A stretch of DNA of 64,000 bases from assembly GCF_937863485.1 (NCBI RefSeq), contig NZ_CALMFY010000103.1:83037-147036 (forward strand). Reading direction: 5' to 3'. Each line of letters opens with the position of its first letter. Position 1 is the stretch's first letter. The stretch is from an uncultured Nostoc sp. (GTDB lineage: Bacteria; Cyanobacteriota; Cyanobacteriia; Cyanobacteriales; Nostocaceae). The notes beneath the pieces were generated by a model, which saw only the letters and a program-made list of their open reading frames with translations, ran no database searches and had not been told where the DNA came from. Shown piece by piece: positions 11,700 through 23,277 of this stretch. The translations under genes were made by a program, and so were the position numbers.

Positions 11700-14600
11700 A
11701 TGACTCATCCTTTCCTTGAACGCCTGCGTAGTCCTGATAGCCCAGTCCTCGTCTTCGACGGGGCGATGGGAACCAACCTCCAAACTCAAAATCTCACTGC
11801 TGAAGACTTCGGCGGTCCACAGTATGAGGGTTGTAACGAATACTTAGTCCACACTAAACCCGAAGCTGTCGCTAAGGTTCACCGTGACTTTCTCGCCGCT
11901 GGTGCAGATGTCATTGAAACCGATACCTTTGGCAGTACGTCCCTGGTGCTAGCAGAATATGACTTGGCAGACCAAGCCTACTACCTCAGCAAGACAGCCG
12001 CCGAATTGGCGAAGCGTGTCGCGGCGGAATTTTCCACGCCAGAAAAACCCCGGTTCGTGGCAGGTTCCATCGGCCCCACAACTAAACTCCCTACCTTGGG
12101 ACATATTGACTTTGACACCATGAAAGCTACTTTTGCTGAACAAGCAGAAGCGCTGTGGGATGGTGGTGTCGATTTATTTCTGGTGGAGACTTGCCAAGAT
12201 GTGCTGCAAATTAAGGCGGCGCTGAATGGGATTGAAGAAGTGTTTGCCAAAAAAGGCGATCGCCGGCCGTTGATGGTGTCTGTGACAATGGAAAGCATGG
12301 GCACAATGTTGGTTGGTTCCGAAATCAGCGCTGTGCTGACAATTCTGGAACATTACCCAATTGACATTCTCGGTCTAAACTGTGCCACTGGTCCAGACTT
12401 GATGAAACCACATATCAAGTATCTGGCAGAACATTCACCTTTTATCGTTTCCTGTATTCCCAACGCGGGTTTACCTGAAAACGTCGGCGGTCAAGCGCAC
12501 TACCGCCTAACACCGTTGGAATTACGGATGTCGCTGATGCATTTTGTTGAAGATTTGGGTGTCCAAGTGATTGGGGGTTGCTGTGGGACGCGTCCAGAAC
12601 ACATTCAACAATTGGCAGAAGTTGCTAAAGACCTGAAGCCAAAAGTTAGACATCCTAGCTTAGAACCAGCAGCTGCATCAATTTACACCACTCAGCCCTA
12701 CGACCAAGATAATTCCTTCTTGATTGTTGGCGAACGTCTCAACGCCAGTGGTTCCAAGAAGTGCCGCGATTTGTTAAATGCGGAAGATTGGGATGGACTC
12801 GTTTCAATGGCGAGGGCGCAAGTAAAAGAAGGCGCACACATCCTTGATGTCAACGTCGATTATGTGGGACGTGACGGTGTACGGGATATGCACGAACTAG
12901 TTTCGCGCATTGTCAATAATGTGACATTACCTTTAATGCTTGACTCCACCGAATGGGAAAAGATGGAGGCGGGTTTAAAGGTTGCTGGTGGGAAGTGTTT
13001 GCTGAACTCCACCAACTACGAAGACGGGGAACCGCGCTTTTTGAAGGTGCTGGAGTTAGCGAAGAAGTACGGTGCTGGTGTAGTCATTGGTACTATCGAT
13101 GAAGATGGGATGGCGCGGACAGCAGATAAAAAGTTTGCGATCGCAGAGCGTGCATACCGTCAAGCTGTAGAATATGGCATACCTCCCACCGAAATCTTCT
13201 TTGATACCCTAGCTTTACCCATTTCCACCGGGATTGAAGAAGACCGAGAAAACGGTAAGGCGACAATTGAATCTATCCGGCGAATTCGTGAAGGATTGCC
13301 TGGATGTCATGTGATTTTGGGTGTTTCTAATATTTCCTTTGGTTTGAATCCAGCGTCGCGGATGGTGCTGAACTCAGTGTTTTTGCACGAGGCGACGACG
13401 GCGGGAATGGATGCAGCCATTGTCAGTGCTAACAAGATTTTACCGTTGTCTAAGATTGAAGAACGCCATCAAGAAATCTGCCGCCAGTTGATTTATGACG
13501 AACGGAAGTTTGAGGGTAACGTCTGCGTTTACGATCCCTTAGGAGAGCTTACCACAGTATTTGCCGGGGTGACGACAAAACGCGATCGCTCCTTAGATGA
13601 AAGTCTCCCCATCCCCGAACGTCTCAAGCGTCACATCATTGACGGCGAACGCATTGGTTTAGAAGAACATCTGACAAAAGCCTTAGAAGAATATCCCCCC
13701 TTAGAAATTATCAACACCTTCCTGCTAGATGGCATGAAAGTTGTCGGGGAATTATTCGGTTCAGGACAAATACAGTTACCCTTCGTTTTGCAATCTGCGG
13801 AAACCATGAAGGCGGCGGTAGCGTATCTAGAACCGTTCATGGAAAAGTCAGAATCTGGCAACAATGGCAAGGGAAGCTTTATTATTGCCACGGTGAAAGG
13901 TGATGTCCACGATATTGGTAAAAACTTAGTAGATATTATCTTGTCCAACAATGGCTACAAGGTAATTAACCTGGGAATTAAGCAGCCAGTGGAAAACATC
14001 ATCAACGCTTACGAACAGCACAAAGCTGATTGTATTGCCATGAGTGGTTTGCTGGTAAAATCCACCGCCTTCATGAAAGAGAATTTGGAGATATTCAACG
14101 AAAAAGGAATTACCGTCCCCGTGATTTTAGGTGGTGCGGCGCTGACTCCCAAATTTGTGCATGAAGATTGCCAACAAACCTACAAAGGTAAGGTTGTTTA
14201 TGGCAAAGATGCCTTTTCTGACTTGCACTTCATGGATAAATTAATGCCAGCTAAAGCTGCTGGTAATTGGGAAGATTTGCAGGGATTTTTGAACGAAGTT
14301 GAAATTACTGAAGTTTCGACAAATGGTCACAAAGAATCAGTAACTACGACTGCTAAGGAAATAGCATCTGCTGAACCAAAAGATGTGGATACGCGGCATT
14401 CAGAAGCAGTAGCGATAGATATTGAACGCCCGACACCGCCTTTCTGGGGAACGCAGTTATTGCAGCCTAATGATATTCCCATTGAGGAAATATTCTGGCA
14501 TTTAGATTTACAAGCTTTGATTGCTGGACAGTGGCAATTCCGCAAACCAAAGGAGCAATCTAAGGAAGAATATCAGGCTTTCTTAGCTGAGAAAGTGTAC

Positions 14601-15230
14601 CCAGTTTTAGAAAATTGGAAACAGCGGATTCTTGAGGAAAATCTGTTGCATCCGCAGGTGATTTTTGGGTATTTCCCTTGTCAAGCTGAGGGGAATTCTC
14701 TACATATATATGACTCAGAAAACCAATCACAACAGGTTGCAACTTTCGAGTTTCCCAGACAAAGGTCGTTAAGGCGGCTGTGCATAGCAGATTTCTTTGC
14801 ACCAAAGGAGTCGGGAATTATTGATGTCTTCCCAATGCAGGCGGTAACTGTGGGGGAGATTGCAACAGAGTTCGCCCAAAAGCTGTTTTCCGCCAATCAA
14901 TACACAGATTACCTGTATTTCCACGGGATGGCGGTGCAGGTGGCGGAGGCTGTAGCTGAGTGGACACACGCAAGAATTCGCCGGGAGTTAGGCTTTACTG
15001 CTGAAGAACCCGACAATATTCGTGATATATTAGCACAACGTTATCGTGGTTCACGATATAGCTTTGGGTATCCAGCTTGCCCAAATATTCAAGATCAGTA
15101 CAAGCAGCTGGAGTTATTGAAGACTGACAGGATTAACTTGTATATGGATGAAAGTGAACAACTTTATCCAGAACAGTCTACCACTGCGATTATTGCTTAC
15201 CACCCAGTAGCAAAATACTTTAGCGCTTAA
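11700..15230 (+). CDS. metH: Cobalamin-dependent methionine synthase
   Basis: 1176 aa; [39 protein letters not shown]12 motif [24 protein letters not shown]-terminal activation domain. Confidence 0.97.
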   Translation: MTHPFLERLRSPDSPVLVFDGAMGTNLQTQNLTAEDFGGPQYEGCNEYLVHTKPEAVAKVHRDFLAAGADVIETDTFGSTSLVLAEYDLADQAYYLSKTAAELAKRVAAEFSTPEKPRFVAGSIGPTTKLPTLGHIDFDTMKATFAEQAEALWDGGVDLFLVETCQDVLQIKAALNGIEEVFAKKGDRRPLMVSVTMESMGTMLVGSEISAVLTILEHYPIDILGLNCATGPDLMKPHIKYLAEHSPFIVSCIPNAGLPENVGGQAHYRLTPLELRMSLMHFVEDLGVQVIGGCCGTRPEHIQQLAEVAKDLKPKVRHPSLEPAAASIYTTQPYDQDNSFLIVGERLNASGSKKCRDLLNAEDWDGLVSMARAQVKEGAHILDVNVDYVGRDGVRDMHELVSRIVNNVTLPLMLDSTEWEKMEAGLKVAGGKCLLNSTNYEDGEPRFLKVLELAKKYGAGVVIGTIDEDGMARTADKKFAIAERAYRQAVEYGIPPTEIFFDTLALPISTGIEEDRENGKATIESIRRIREGLPGCHVILGVSNISFGLNPASRMVLNSVFLHEATTAGMDAAIVSANKILPLSKIEERHQEICRQLIYDERKFEGNVCVYDPLGELTTVFAGVTTKRDRSLDESLPIPERLKRHIIDGERIGLEEHLTKALEEYPPLEIINTFLLDGMKVVGELFGSGQIQLPFVLQSAETMKAAVAYLEPFMEKSESGNNGKGSFIIATVKGDVHDIGKNLVDIILSNNGYKVINLGIKQPVENIINAYEQHKADCIAMSGLLVKSTAFMKENLEIFNEKGITVPVILGGAALTPKFVHEDCQQTYKGKVVYGKDAFSDLHFMDKLMPAKAAGNWEDLQGFLNEVEITEVSTNGHKESVTTTAKEIASAEPKDVDTRHSEAVAIDIERPTPPFWGTQLLQPNDIPIEEIFWHLDLQALIAGQWQFRKPKEQSKEEYQAFLAEKVYPVLENWKQRILEENLLHPQVIFGYFPCQAEGNSLHIYDSENQSQQVATFEFPRQRSLRRLCIADFFAPKESGIIDVFPMQAVTVGEIATEFAQKLFSANQYTDYLYFHGMAVQVAEAVAEWTHARIRRELGFTAEEPDNIRDILAQRYRGSRYSFGYPACPNIQDQYKQLELLKTDRINLYMDESEQLYPEQSTTAIIAYHPVAKYFSA

Positions 15231-15477
15231 TCTATATCCCCTCTCCTTAACAAAGAGGGGGGTGCCTGAAGGGCGGGGTGAGGTTATTATATTGTGAGCA
15301 ATTCAAGGCTGGATAAACATTTACAGTTATCGCTTCACCTTACCCTAGCCCTCTGCTTATCAAGGAAAAGGAACCGGAATCAGAAATAAATCAGTTTTTT
15401 TGTACCAGTTTAAAGATATAAAAGTTAAAAGAATGTTTGGAAAGTATTTTTGGTAGCCTCCTAAACCTAACCCCCCT

Positions 15478-15508
15478 AGCCCCCCTTCCCTTATAGGGAA
15501 GGGGGGCT
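15478..15508. repeat. Perfect 14-bp inverted repeat with 3-nt loop (CCCCCTTCCCT-TAT-AGGGAAGGGGG core)
   Basis: AGCCCCCCTTCCCT-TAT-AGGGAAGGGGGGCT read directly downstream of metH. Confidence 0.9.
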
Positions 15509-16008
15509 TCAAAGCCTTTCGACCTTTCGGGGAAAAGTTTGGAAAGGGATTTTTAGTAGTATACTTTAAGACTTTTCAAACATCCTCTTAGAAAAGTCAA
15601 TAATTTGAGCCGAACCTCTGATTATTTTGTACTCAACTGATATCTTTTCTTTAATAGGTGGGTATTATAAGCTTACTCTGCTAACAATATCTTCATAAAT
15701 TTGCCTTAAAATAAAATACATTTACCGCAATTCTACTGTGAAATTACGCTCTTATTCTTTATATAATTGGATTAAATAATTATCAAAAAATCAGTGTTTA
15801 GTGGAGAAAATGAATAAGTCATAAATGATATAACTTTCATAAATTATCTTTTGTTGTAGTTACTTAATTTGGCAATTAGTAAAACCAGATGAAGTATTTA
15901 CATAAATATAGTTTCATATTTTGCCTGAAAAATTAATTTCTAGGCAAAATTACCAATTTTAATAAAAAATCAAAAATCCACTAGAAACCACTTGACAGGG
16001 AAGCAGCT

Positions 16009-19000
16009 ATGTCTCGAAAACGTCAGCGAGTCAAGGCAATTAAAAAAACCTTCAGACAAATTAGCAAGCAGTTTTTATCTGCAATTAACAAGCAAATCAT
16101 TTGGCTAGTGCGGAATATTTCTGGCACTCAAAGAAGACGCAGTTCGGTGAATGCTGGCTTTATTTTACCAACAGTGGCGATGGTAATTTTGGTCGTCGTG
16201 CTGTTAACAACTGCAATTTTGTTTCGGTCTTTTGAGCGCTCTAAAAACGCTAGTAATGTCCGTGTGAATGAGGCTGTGCTTAACGCTGCTACCCCAGCAA
16301 TTGATCGTGCTAGAGCAAAATTAGACAAGCTATTTGATGACCGCCGACTGCCACGAGCCACACCTTCAGATACAGTTTTAGAGAGTACCTTAAGTAGTAC
16401 TGCTAATTTGCCTGAATATACTTTTGGAGACGAAACTCCACTAAATATCAATTATGGCACTGAAACACCACTACCAACTGCATGGATGTTCCCTGTTGAT
16501 ACAAATAATAATGGGAAATTTGACACCTATACTCTTTATGGAATTTACTTCCGAACTCCGCCCATAACTGCTGGCATATACAGCCGCGCTAGAAATCCTC
16601 TAGAGGCCAGAACACCGCCCATGACCTCTGGTAGTGTAAGCAACGGTTGTGAAGATACTCTAGGAACAAGTGCTAGTTTGGTGGGGAATACGGGCTGGGT
16701 TAATATTGCTAGTAAGCTGAAAAAAAGCTTTTTTGTTTACACTGCTAATGTTCCCATTACTAACCCACCAGCGACTGGAAGTGATGCAGGTAAATACGAA
16801 GCTTTCCAAGGGAATAAAGGCTTTTCAAGTTTAGAATATCAACAAGACCGTGTACAACTAGCGCTAGTTAACAATGCGGTGGTTTATGACGATGATATAG
16901 AACTTACCCCTGGTCCCACATTTAACCTAAATGGAAGGATTTTAACTAATAGTAACTTCCTGACCGGTAGTAATTCTCAAATTGTTACACTTTATCAGGT
17001 TAGTAGTAAAAATTCCTGTTTTTATGATGATGACAATGCCAAAATTGTTGTTGGTGGCAATTTATCAGGAGGTGCTTTCACGGCTGAAGGTGATTACAAC
17101 AACACTACTGGAGTGCATTTATTCCAAGGGCAAGGAGTTGATCCTAATCAAAGTCTTGGTGTTAAAGAGAACAAATCAGTAACGGAAGCACCGAAGAATA
17201 TTGCCTACAATAGTCTAGCTTATGAAAAGCGCATTAATCTCTTGAAAGATGGGCAGATTGATAACGCTGCATCTACTGACCCACAAGAAGTCAAAGATGG
17301 CATTGCAAAGCAATTAACAGTATTAAATCTAACTACGTCCACTGCCTCCACAGAGCAACAAGCTAGTATCCGTGATAACCAGCTAAGACTTTATTTTAAA
17401 AAACGTACACGGCGTGTACCTTATGGTGAAATTCCCTTTGGTGGAAATGCAGAAGGGACTTATCTTAAAACTACGGTGCTACAAGGAAGTGGTGATTCAC
17501 TGCGTCCACCAGACACTTGGGTTTATCCCTTTGATGCTACTGATGGTCAAACTAAAACTAATTATTCCAATTTAACACTTAACGTTAGTAATTCTAAGCT
17601 GTTACCTAGTGCTACAGAAACAACTAAGCAGCAAAAACTAGGTAAAGAACAATACGTTGGCGATCGCATTTTGCTTGGTAATAACCTACCTGCATTGTGG
17701 TGGAACGGAACGACATTTATTGGTTCAGATAGCACAGATACCCAAAATATTACAACTATTAACTGGGATGACGGAACTGGAACTCGCAATCGTCGCAGTC
17801 GTGTACAGCAACTAGCTGATTTAGGAACTGTTGACCGAGATGGAGATTGGGAATCAACAGCTTCTAAAGTACCAACTACTCCTCAAGATCCTGTAGGCGG
17901 CTTACGGGTAGTGACTGGTGCAGGGATTTATTTGCCCAGTAATTTGATTGTTAGTAGTCCCAGCTTCACCGCAGCTACAACCCGAATTTGGTCAGATATG
18001 ATGCCAGTTCCTTCGGGAACAGCTACCGTTGGAGCAAGCGCTGATCTTAGAGGTATAATAGGCGGTTTTGACTACAACGCAACAATCCAAGTATCAACTC
18101 AACCATATTTACGGATGCGGGCTACAGCAGTGTATCACTACCAAGCTAGTGGCTACAGTGCGACAAATCCTGCACCCATTGCTTGTATAAGTAGTTACTA
18201 TGACCCCACTAATAGCACTACAGCTAAGAACCTTGTAGGTCTTCCATACAATGTGGGTGGCAACTCCCACAATGGTATTGTCTATGCAGCTCCAACAAAG
18301 GCTGTTTCTGACTATTCAGCTTTACTAGATTACCAAGCTAGTTTAAAGTATCCCAATGGGCGGTTGGTAAATAAAGTACTGAGCAAGGCTCTGTCAAAAA
18401 TAGCTTCTTCTAAGACACTGTTACTCTCAGAGCAGTCTGCCATTGATACTGCTATTTGTGCCATCCAAATATTAGACGGTACTATCGGCAGTCCAGATAT
18501 TAGCGTTATCCCTCACGGTGCAATTTACGAAACTGCTTTTTTAGATGCAAGGCAGATTAAGGCAATTCATAAAGATGTAGATGCAAGTGGTAACATCACC
18601 CCAGGTGTACAAACATTCACCAACGCTGATGGTGTAGGAGATGGCACTGGAACTGTAGCAAACCCGTCTACAGACTATGAACTCGCCAAAGAAACCCGCC
18701 AACCTCTGGAAATTCGCGCCACTGTATTAGACATTAGTAAGTTACGGACAACAACTTATCGCACTACAACACCACAAGAATACTTAATTCCCAATAGCGG
18801 TATTATTTACGCTACTCGTGATGATGCACTTTTGGATTTGAGTGCTGCTTCTGGCATTACAGGAGCAGACACGGATACACAAAAACAGAACAAAGAAGAT
18901 ACTCAAAAATCAAGTAGCCCGGTAGACTTCAAACTTGACCCAACTCGCCGTCCCAACGCCATCATGTTAATCAATGGCAACCCAATCTGGCGTGTTCAGA

Positions 19001-20562
19001 GTTTCAGAGATGCAGAAAAAGGCTTGATTTTAGCTTCTAACTTGCCTGTATATATTAAAGGCGACTTTAATAAACATACCCAAGAAGAGTTTAATACAGC
19101 TCTAACTAGTGATTTGAGCAATTTTTACTCTCGCACGGCATCAGACCGTAATAAAAACTTTGCTTGTCGTACTGGTGATGCTAGACTACCAAACTGTACC
19201 ACTGGAGACGAATGGCGACCTGCCAGCGTGTTGTCAGATGCGATCACACTTCTTTCTAATAACTTCACGTGGGGCTACCGCAATGATGGAGACTATGACC
19301 TGAATAATAACTTGGGGGATACTAGTTCCATTATCGGTGATACTGTTGCTACTCCCGTTATTCACGGATTTAAGAAAAATGGGTTTGATACCAACAATAC
19401 TAATGTCATCAATGCTGCTTGGTATGGTACTGACGGCTTGCCCAAAGACCTTGATACTACAGCTAGTGGTACTCAAGGTAGTTCTTACTTAAATAACTTT
19501 GTTACACCCATCCAGCGAAGGAGAAATGCCCCAGAGTATTTAATGGAGGTTTGCCCGAAACTACCTGTTTCAGCTTGCAATCCGGGTACTGATTGGTACG
19601 TAACAGTACCCGCTGATGGTGGTCTAAGAGCCTCTGATGCTACTGGAAATTTTCTTATTGCTACCCATAAAGCAGGTACAACAGCAATATTACCGACTGA
19701 TTCTAAATATCTTGCCTATCCTCGACGTGTTGCCTTTCTCCGTAATGCAGCTGGAGTACTCACAGTTGATAGTAATAAACCAACCATTATAGGTATCAAG
19801 GACGGCGCAATAACTCAATTCCCATTGAGTAGTTTTGATTCTACCAATAGGCCAGATTCCAAAGATAATGCTCTATGGTTCCAAACAACTACTCCTAATG
19901 ACGATACTAAACCGCCAAAGGTTACTCTAGGCTCAGGTACAAGCGATCAACCAATTTTATCGCCAGTTTTACAAATTCAAGTGGCTTTCGGCACTGATGA
20001 AAGTGCATCACCAACATCAACTAGCAGAATAGGTCCTAGCAATACACAGGATAGTAACTGGATGCAACAAGCAACATCTACTACCTTCAACCTAGCAGCA
20101 GCAGGCGGAGACACCCCAGCTCGTCCTACAGAAGATAATGGTGGTTTACACAACTTTGTCCGTTTCCTGGAAAATTGGAACCCAACTAGTGACTTAAACG
20201 CAGCTATTCCAGCTATAATTAACGGTTCTTTTATCCAAAGAACTCGTAGTGTCTATGCTACTGCACCATTTGTAGCATACTTAAATGGCTCATCTCTGGC
20301 AGCATATCCGATCGCTAATTCTAATGGTCAAGTACCTTTTTACCTGGCTCCCAAACGGAAGTGGGGTTATGATGTCGGTTTGCTGTCGCAATCACCAGAC
20401 GCATTTTCACAAAAATTAGCGATAACGCCAGATGACAGACCCAATGAGTATTTCCGGGAAGTTGGTCGAGATGACGCATGGGTGCAAACGTTGTTGTGTG
20501 CCAAAAAAGCCTCAGATAACACTACTTATGCCGTCGATGCCGATCAACGTAGCTGTAGTTAA
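16009..20562 (+). CDS. hpsA: Hormogonium polysaccharide biosynthesis protein HpsA
   Basis: 1517 aa; prepilin-like N-terminus NAGFILPTVAMVILVVVLLTTAILFRSFERSKNASNVRVNEAVLNAATPAIDRARAKLD; first gene of an hps-ordered cluster. Confidence 0.88.
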   Translation: MSRKRQRVKAIKKTFRQISKQFLSAINKQIIWLVRNISGTQRRRSSVNAGFILPTVAMVILVVVLLTTAILFRSFERSKNASNVRVNEAVLNAATPAIDRARAKLDKLFDDRRLPRATPSDTVLESTLSSTANLPEYTFGDETPLNINYGTETPLPTAWMFPVDTNNNGKFDTYTLYGIYFRTPPITAGIYSRARNPLEARTPPMTSGSVSNGCEDTLGTSASLVGNTGWVNIASKLKKSFFVYTANVPITNPPATGSDAGKYEAFQGNKGFSSLEYQQDRVQLALVNNAVVYDDDIELTPGPTFNLNGRILTNSNFLTGSNSQIVTLYQVSSKNSCFYDDDNAKIVVGGNLSGGAFTAEGDYNNTTGVHLFQGQGVDPNQSLGVKENKSVTEAPKNIAYNSLAYEKRINLLKDGQIDNAASTDPQEVKDGIAKQLTVLNLTTSTASTEQQASIRDNQLRLYFKKRTRRVPYGEIPFGGNAEGTYLKTTVLQGSGDSLRPPDTWVYPFDATDGQTKTNYSNLTLNVSNSKLLPSATETTKQQKLGKEQYVGDRILLGNNLPALWWNGTTFIGSDSTDTQNITTINWDDGTGTRNRRSRVQQLADLGTVDRDGDWESTASKVPTTPQDPVGGLRVVTGAGIYLPSNLIVSSPSFTAATTRIWSDMMPVPSGTATVGASADLRGIIGGFDYNATIQVSTQPYLRMRATAVYHYQASGYSATNPAPIACISSYYDPTNSTTAKNLVGLPYNVGGNSHNGIVYAAPTKAVSDYSALLDYQASLKYPNGRLVNKVLSKALSKIASSKTLLLSEQSAIDTAICAIQILDGTIGSPDISVIPHGAIYETAFLDARQIKAIHKDVDASGNITPGVQTFTNADGVGDGTGTVANPSTDYELAKETRQPLEIRATVLDISKLRTTTYRTTTPQEYLIPNSGIIYATRDDALLDLSAASGITGADTDTQKQNKEDTQKSSSPVDFKLDPTRRPNAIMLINGNPIWRVQSFRDAEKGLILASNLPVYIKGDFNKHTQEEFNTALTSDLSNFYSRTASDRNKNFACRTGDARLPNCTTGDEWRPASVLSDAITLLSNNFTWGYRNDGDYDLNNNLGDTSSIIGDTVATPVIHGFKKNGFDTNNTNVINAAWYGTDGLPKDLDTTASGTQGSSYLNNFVTPIQRRRNAPEYLMEVCPKLPVSACNPGTDWYVTVPADGGLRASDATGNFLIATHKAGTTAILPTDSKYLAYPRRVAFLRNAAGVLTVDSNKPTIIGIKDGAITQFPLSSFDSTNRPDSKDNALWFQTTTPNDDTKPPKVTLGSGTSDQPILSPVLQIQVAFGTDESASPTSTSRIGPSNTQDSNWMQQATSTTFNLAAAGGDTPARPTEDNGGLHNFVRFLENWNPTSDLNAAIPAIINGSFIQRTRSVYATAPFVAYLNGSSLAAYPIANSNGQVPFYLAPKRKWGYDVGLLSQSPDAFSQKLAITPDDRPNEYFREVGRDDAWVQTLLCAKKASDNTTYAVDADQRSCS

Positions 20563-20591
20563 TCTTTAATTTCTAGAAACGGTGAGTAACT

Positions 20592-21314
20592 ATGATTAAG
20601 CCCAAACCACAGCAAGTAACTCAACCATCAGGTGAGTCTGGTTTTACGATCATTGAGTCACTGATAGCACTACTCGTAGTTGCTATTTTACTAACAGCGA
20701 TCGCACCTGTAATCGTCTTGGCAACAGCAACGCGAGTTCAGTCTCGACGGGTGGAGCTTTCAACCCAAGCGGCAAAAACATTCATTGATGGTATCAGAAC
20801 TGGAGCTATTACAGCGCCAAGTACAGTTATTACACTTGCTGCTCCTACATCAGCTGCGCCCAGACGCATTTCAGATGTAGCTGCTGTAGCAGCTACAGCA
20901 GCTACACCAGCTACACCAGCCGTAACAGGTAGACCACAAGACTATTTAATTAACACTACAAATATGGCTGCTCCCACATCAGCAACTGGTCTGTATTGTT
21001 TTAACAAAAATGGTCAGCTAAATCCGCCCGATTGTACTAGCGATTTATTTTATATTCAGGCTGGTCGAATTGTCCAAAGTACTGGGGTAAACGATGGCTA
21101 TCGTCTGGGAATTAGGGTTTATCGAGCAGATGCTGACTTTCCCTTAACAGCCAGCACTGTTGATACTAAAAACACACAAACACCTTTCACTGGTGGATTA
21201 GGTAGCCGCAAAGCACCATTAATTGAAATGACAACCGACATCGGCAACAGTACCACTACATTTCAGGCTTTATGTCAACGACTGGGTACTGCAACAAATC
21301 AAACTTGCCAATAA
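20592..21314 (+). CDS. hpsB: Hormogonium polysaccharide secretion pseudopilin HpsB
   Basis: Type IV pilin-like N-methylation segment GESGFTIIESLIALLVVAILLTAIAPVIVLA; position after hpsA. Confidence 0.83.
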   Translation: MIKPKPQQVTQPSGESGFTIIESLIALLVVAILLTAIAPVIVLATATRVQSRRVELSTQAAKTFIDGIRTGAITAPSTVITLAAPTSAAPRRISDVAAVAATAATPATPAVTGRPQDYLINTTNMAAPTSATGLYCFNKNGQLNPPDCTSDLFYIQAGRIVQSTGVNDGYRLGIRVYRADADFPLTASTVDTKNTQTPFTGGLGSRKAPLIEMTTDIGNSTTTFQALCQRLGTATNQTCQ

Positions 21315-21381
21315 AAAACTGGGCAAGTTCATATTATGCGAGCGATCGCTGTGCATCTATTAGCAAAGAGAATACCGCAGT

Positions 21382-22401
21382 ATGATAAGGGCACTAAAAT
21401 TTCTGCTCACTAAACAGCTGAACCGCTCCAAGCGCATTAAGCAAGTTGATGGTTTTACCCTAATTGAATTGTTGGTAGGCATGATCATGGCGTTCCTGAT
21501 CATCACGCCGTTGCTAGGATTCATGATCAATATTCTGGACACTGATCGAAAGGAACAAGCCAAGGCAAATTCTGAGCAAGAAATTCAAGCTGCACTAGAT
21601 TACATTGCCCGTGATTTACAACAGGCAATCTATATTTATGATGCTACTGGAATTGGTTGTCTAACCGGTACTGCTGATACTAATACTTGCCCAAACGCAA
21701 GTACGAATCAACTACCTAGCCCAACTGCAACAGATAGAGTTCCTGTGCTTGTCTTTTGGAAACGAGAATTAGTTAGTAAAGCAATTACAATTACAGGCAC
21801 TCAAAAAGATGATACTTTTGTTTACTCATTAGTTGCCTACTATTTAATTAAAGACACTAGTACTACTTGGTCTAACGCTGCTCGTATCGCCCGATGGCAA
21901 ATTAGGGATGGTGTAGCAGATCCCAGCAGTACAGCAACTTGTGGGAAGTATATAACCGGTCACTGTCCTGATCCAGGTTTTGCTTTATTTAAACTCGATG
22001 GAGCAGGCACGATAACACAAAAGATGAATGCTTGGACAAAAGCTACAGCAAGTTACACTGCCGATACTACAGTACTTGTTGACTTTATTGATCAAACCAA
22101 AAATGACGATGTGCCAGCAGCGCTACCAGTAACATGCCCCCCTAACCCCCCTAGTCCTGTCCTCCCTATATGGGCACAAGTACCACAAGAAATAACCAGC
22201 TTTAATACTCGCGCTACGGGTAAAATGACCAGTTTTTCTGCCTGTATTGATAAAGCTAATACAACAGCACAAGTATTTTTACGAGGTAATGCACTCGCAC
22301 GCTTACAAAACGATAACCTTAATTATAAAGATAGCAGCAAAACTTATTTTCCAAATGCAAATATACGAGTACAGGGACGTGGATACTTATTTACTAAATA
22401 G
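21382..22401 (+). CDS. hpsC: Hormogonium polysaccharide secretion pseudopilin HpsC
   Basis: DGFTLIELLVGMIMAFLIITPLLGFMINILDTDRKEQAKANSEQEIQAALDYIARDLQQAIYIYD; position. Confidence 0.83.
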   Translation: MIRALKFLLTKQLNRSKRIKQVDGFTLIELLVGMIMAFLIITPLLGFMINILDTDRKEQAKANSEQEIQAALDYIARDLQQAIYIYDATGIGCLTGTADTNTCPNASTNQLPSPTATDRVPVLVFWKRELVSKAITITGTQKDDTFVYSLVAYYLIKDTSTTWSNAARIARWQIRDGVADPSSTATCGKYITGHCPDPGFALFKLDGAGTITQKMNAWTKATASYTADTTVLVDFIDQTKNDDVPAALPVTCPPNPPSPVLPIWAQVPQEITSFNTRATGKMTSFSACIDKANTTAQVFLRGNALARLQNDNLNYKDSSKTYFPNANIRVQGRGYLFTK

Positions 22402-22430
22402 ATAAATGCTGAAGTTCAAAGGATTACTTA

Positions 22431-23129
22431 ATGGCAGCCATTATGGAAAAGTTAAGTTTGAAGTTATTTAACCTAAACAGTAGAAATGAAACCAGTAAAC
22501 ACCAATATCTAATTAACAGGCTGCGCTATGCTTCTGGATACAACCAACAAGATGCTGGCTTTAGCTTGCTGGAATTACTCATAGTAATTCTGATGATCGG
22601 AATTTTAGCAGCGATCGCAGCTCCTGGTTGGGTTGCCTTTGTAAATCGACAGCAGGTAAATAAGGCTAATGACGCCGTTTTAGCCGCACTGCAAGAAGCA
22701 CAACGCCAAGCTAAAAACAAAAAACTTAGCTATAGTGTCAGCTTCAAAGTTGAAGACAACCTTCCGAAGTTCCTTATTTATCAGGGTGCTGTTACACCGA
22801 CTTCAGGTGTTGTGTGGAAGTCTTTAGGCGAGGATATGGCGTCTAATCCAGGGCAAGTTCTACTGTATACTAATATTTCTGCTTCTAATACAAAAAATAC
22901 CACTGGTAACATAGTTGAGACTACACCAGGAATCGGCATTATTACTTTTGACTACATGGGTGTTTTGGCACATAAGTCTGACGGTAGTGATGCTAATACA
23001 CCTTTAAAAGTGATGGTAGCTGCACCCAAAACAGGAACTACTGAAGCTGGTGCATTTAAACGCTGTGTCATTGTGGAAACTCTCCTTGGGGGAATGCGAA
23101 CAGCGAAAGACACTGCGTGCAGCAATTAA
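22431..23129 (+). CDS. hpsD: Hormogonium polysaccharide secretion pseudopilin HpsD
   Basis: DAGFSLLELLIVILMIGILAAIAAPGWVAFVNRQQ; position. Confidence 0.78.
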   Translation: MAAIMEKLSLKLFNLNSRNETSKHQYLINRLRYASGYNQQDAGFSLLELLIVILMIGILAAIAAPGWVAFVNRQQVNKANDAVLAALQEAQRQAKNKKLSYSVSFKVEDNLPKFLIYQGAVTPTSGVVWKSLGEDMASNPGQVLLYTNISASNTKNTTGNIVETTPGIGIITFDYMGVLAHKSDGSDANTPLKVMVAAPKTGTTEAGAFKRCVIVETLLGGMRTAKDTACSN

Positions 23130-23277
23130 ATAATTTTTTTGGTAGCAAAACCTATAAAAAATTCCATATAAATACGGTACGGAAAACTGCACTTTGAGAG
23201 CAAAATTGTAATATCTAGTGCAGTTTTCTGATTTTAATACCTGAAAAATCGCCCTAATAAAATGTAACTTTTGTCAA

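Noticed and set aside
13631-13951. Antisense ORFs within metH, eno, ribBA, pepA and other genes
   Set aside because: Opposite-strand shadows of strongly supported coding genes with no recognisable domains
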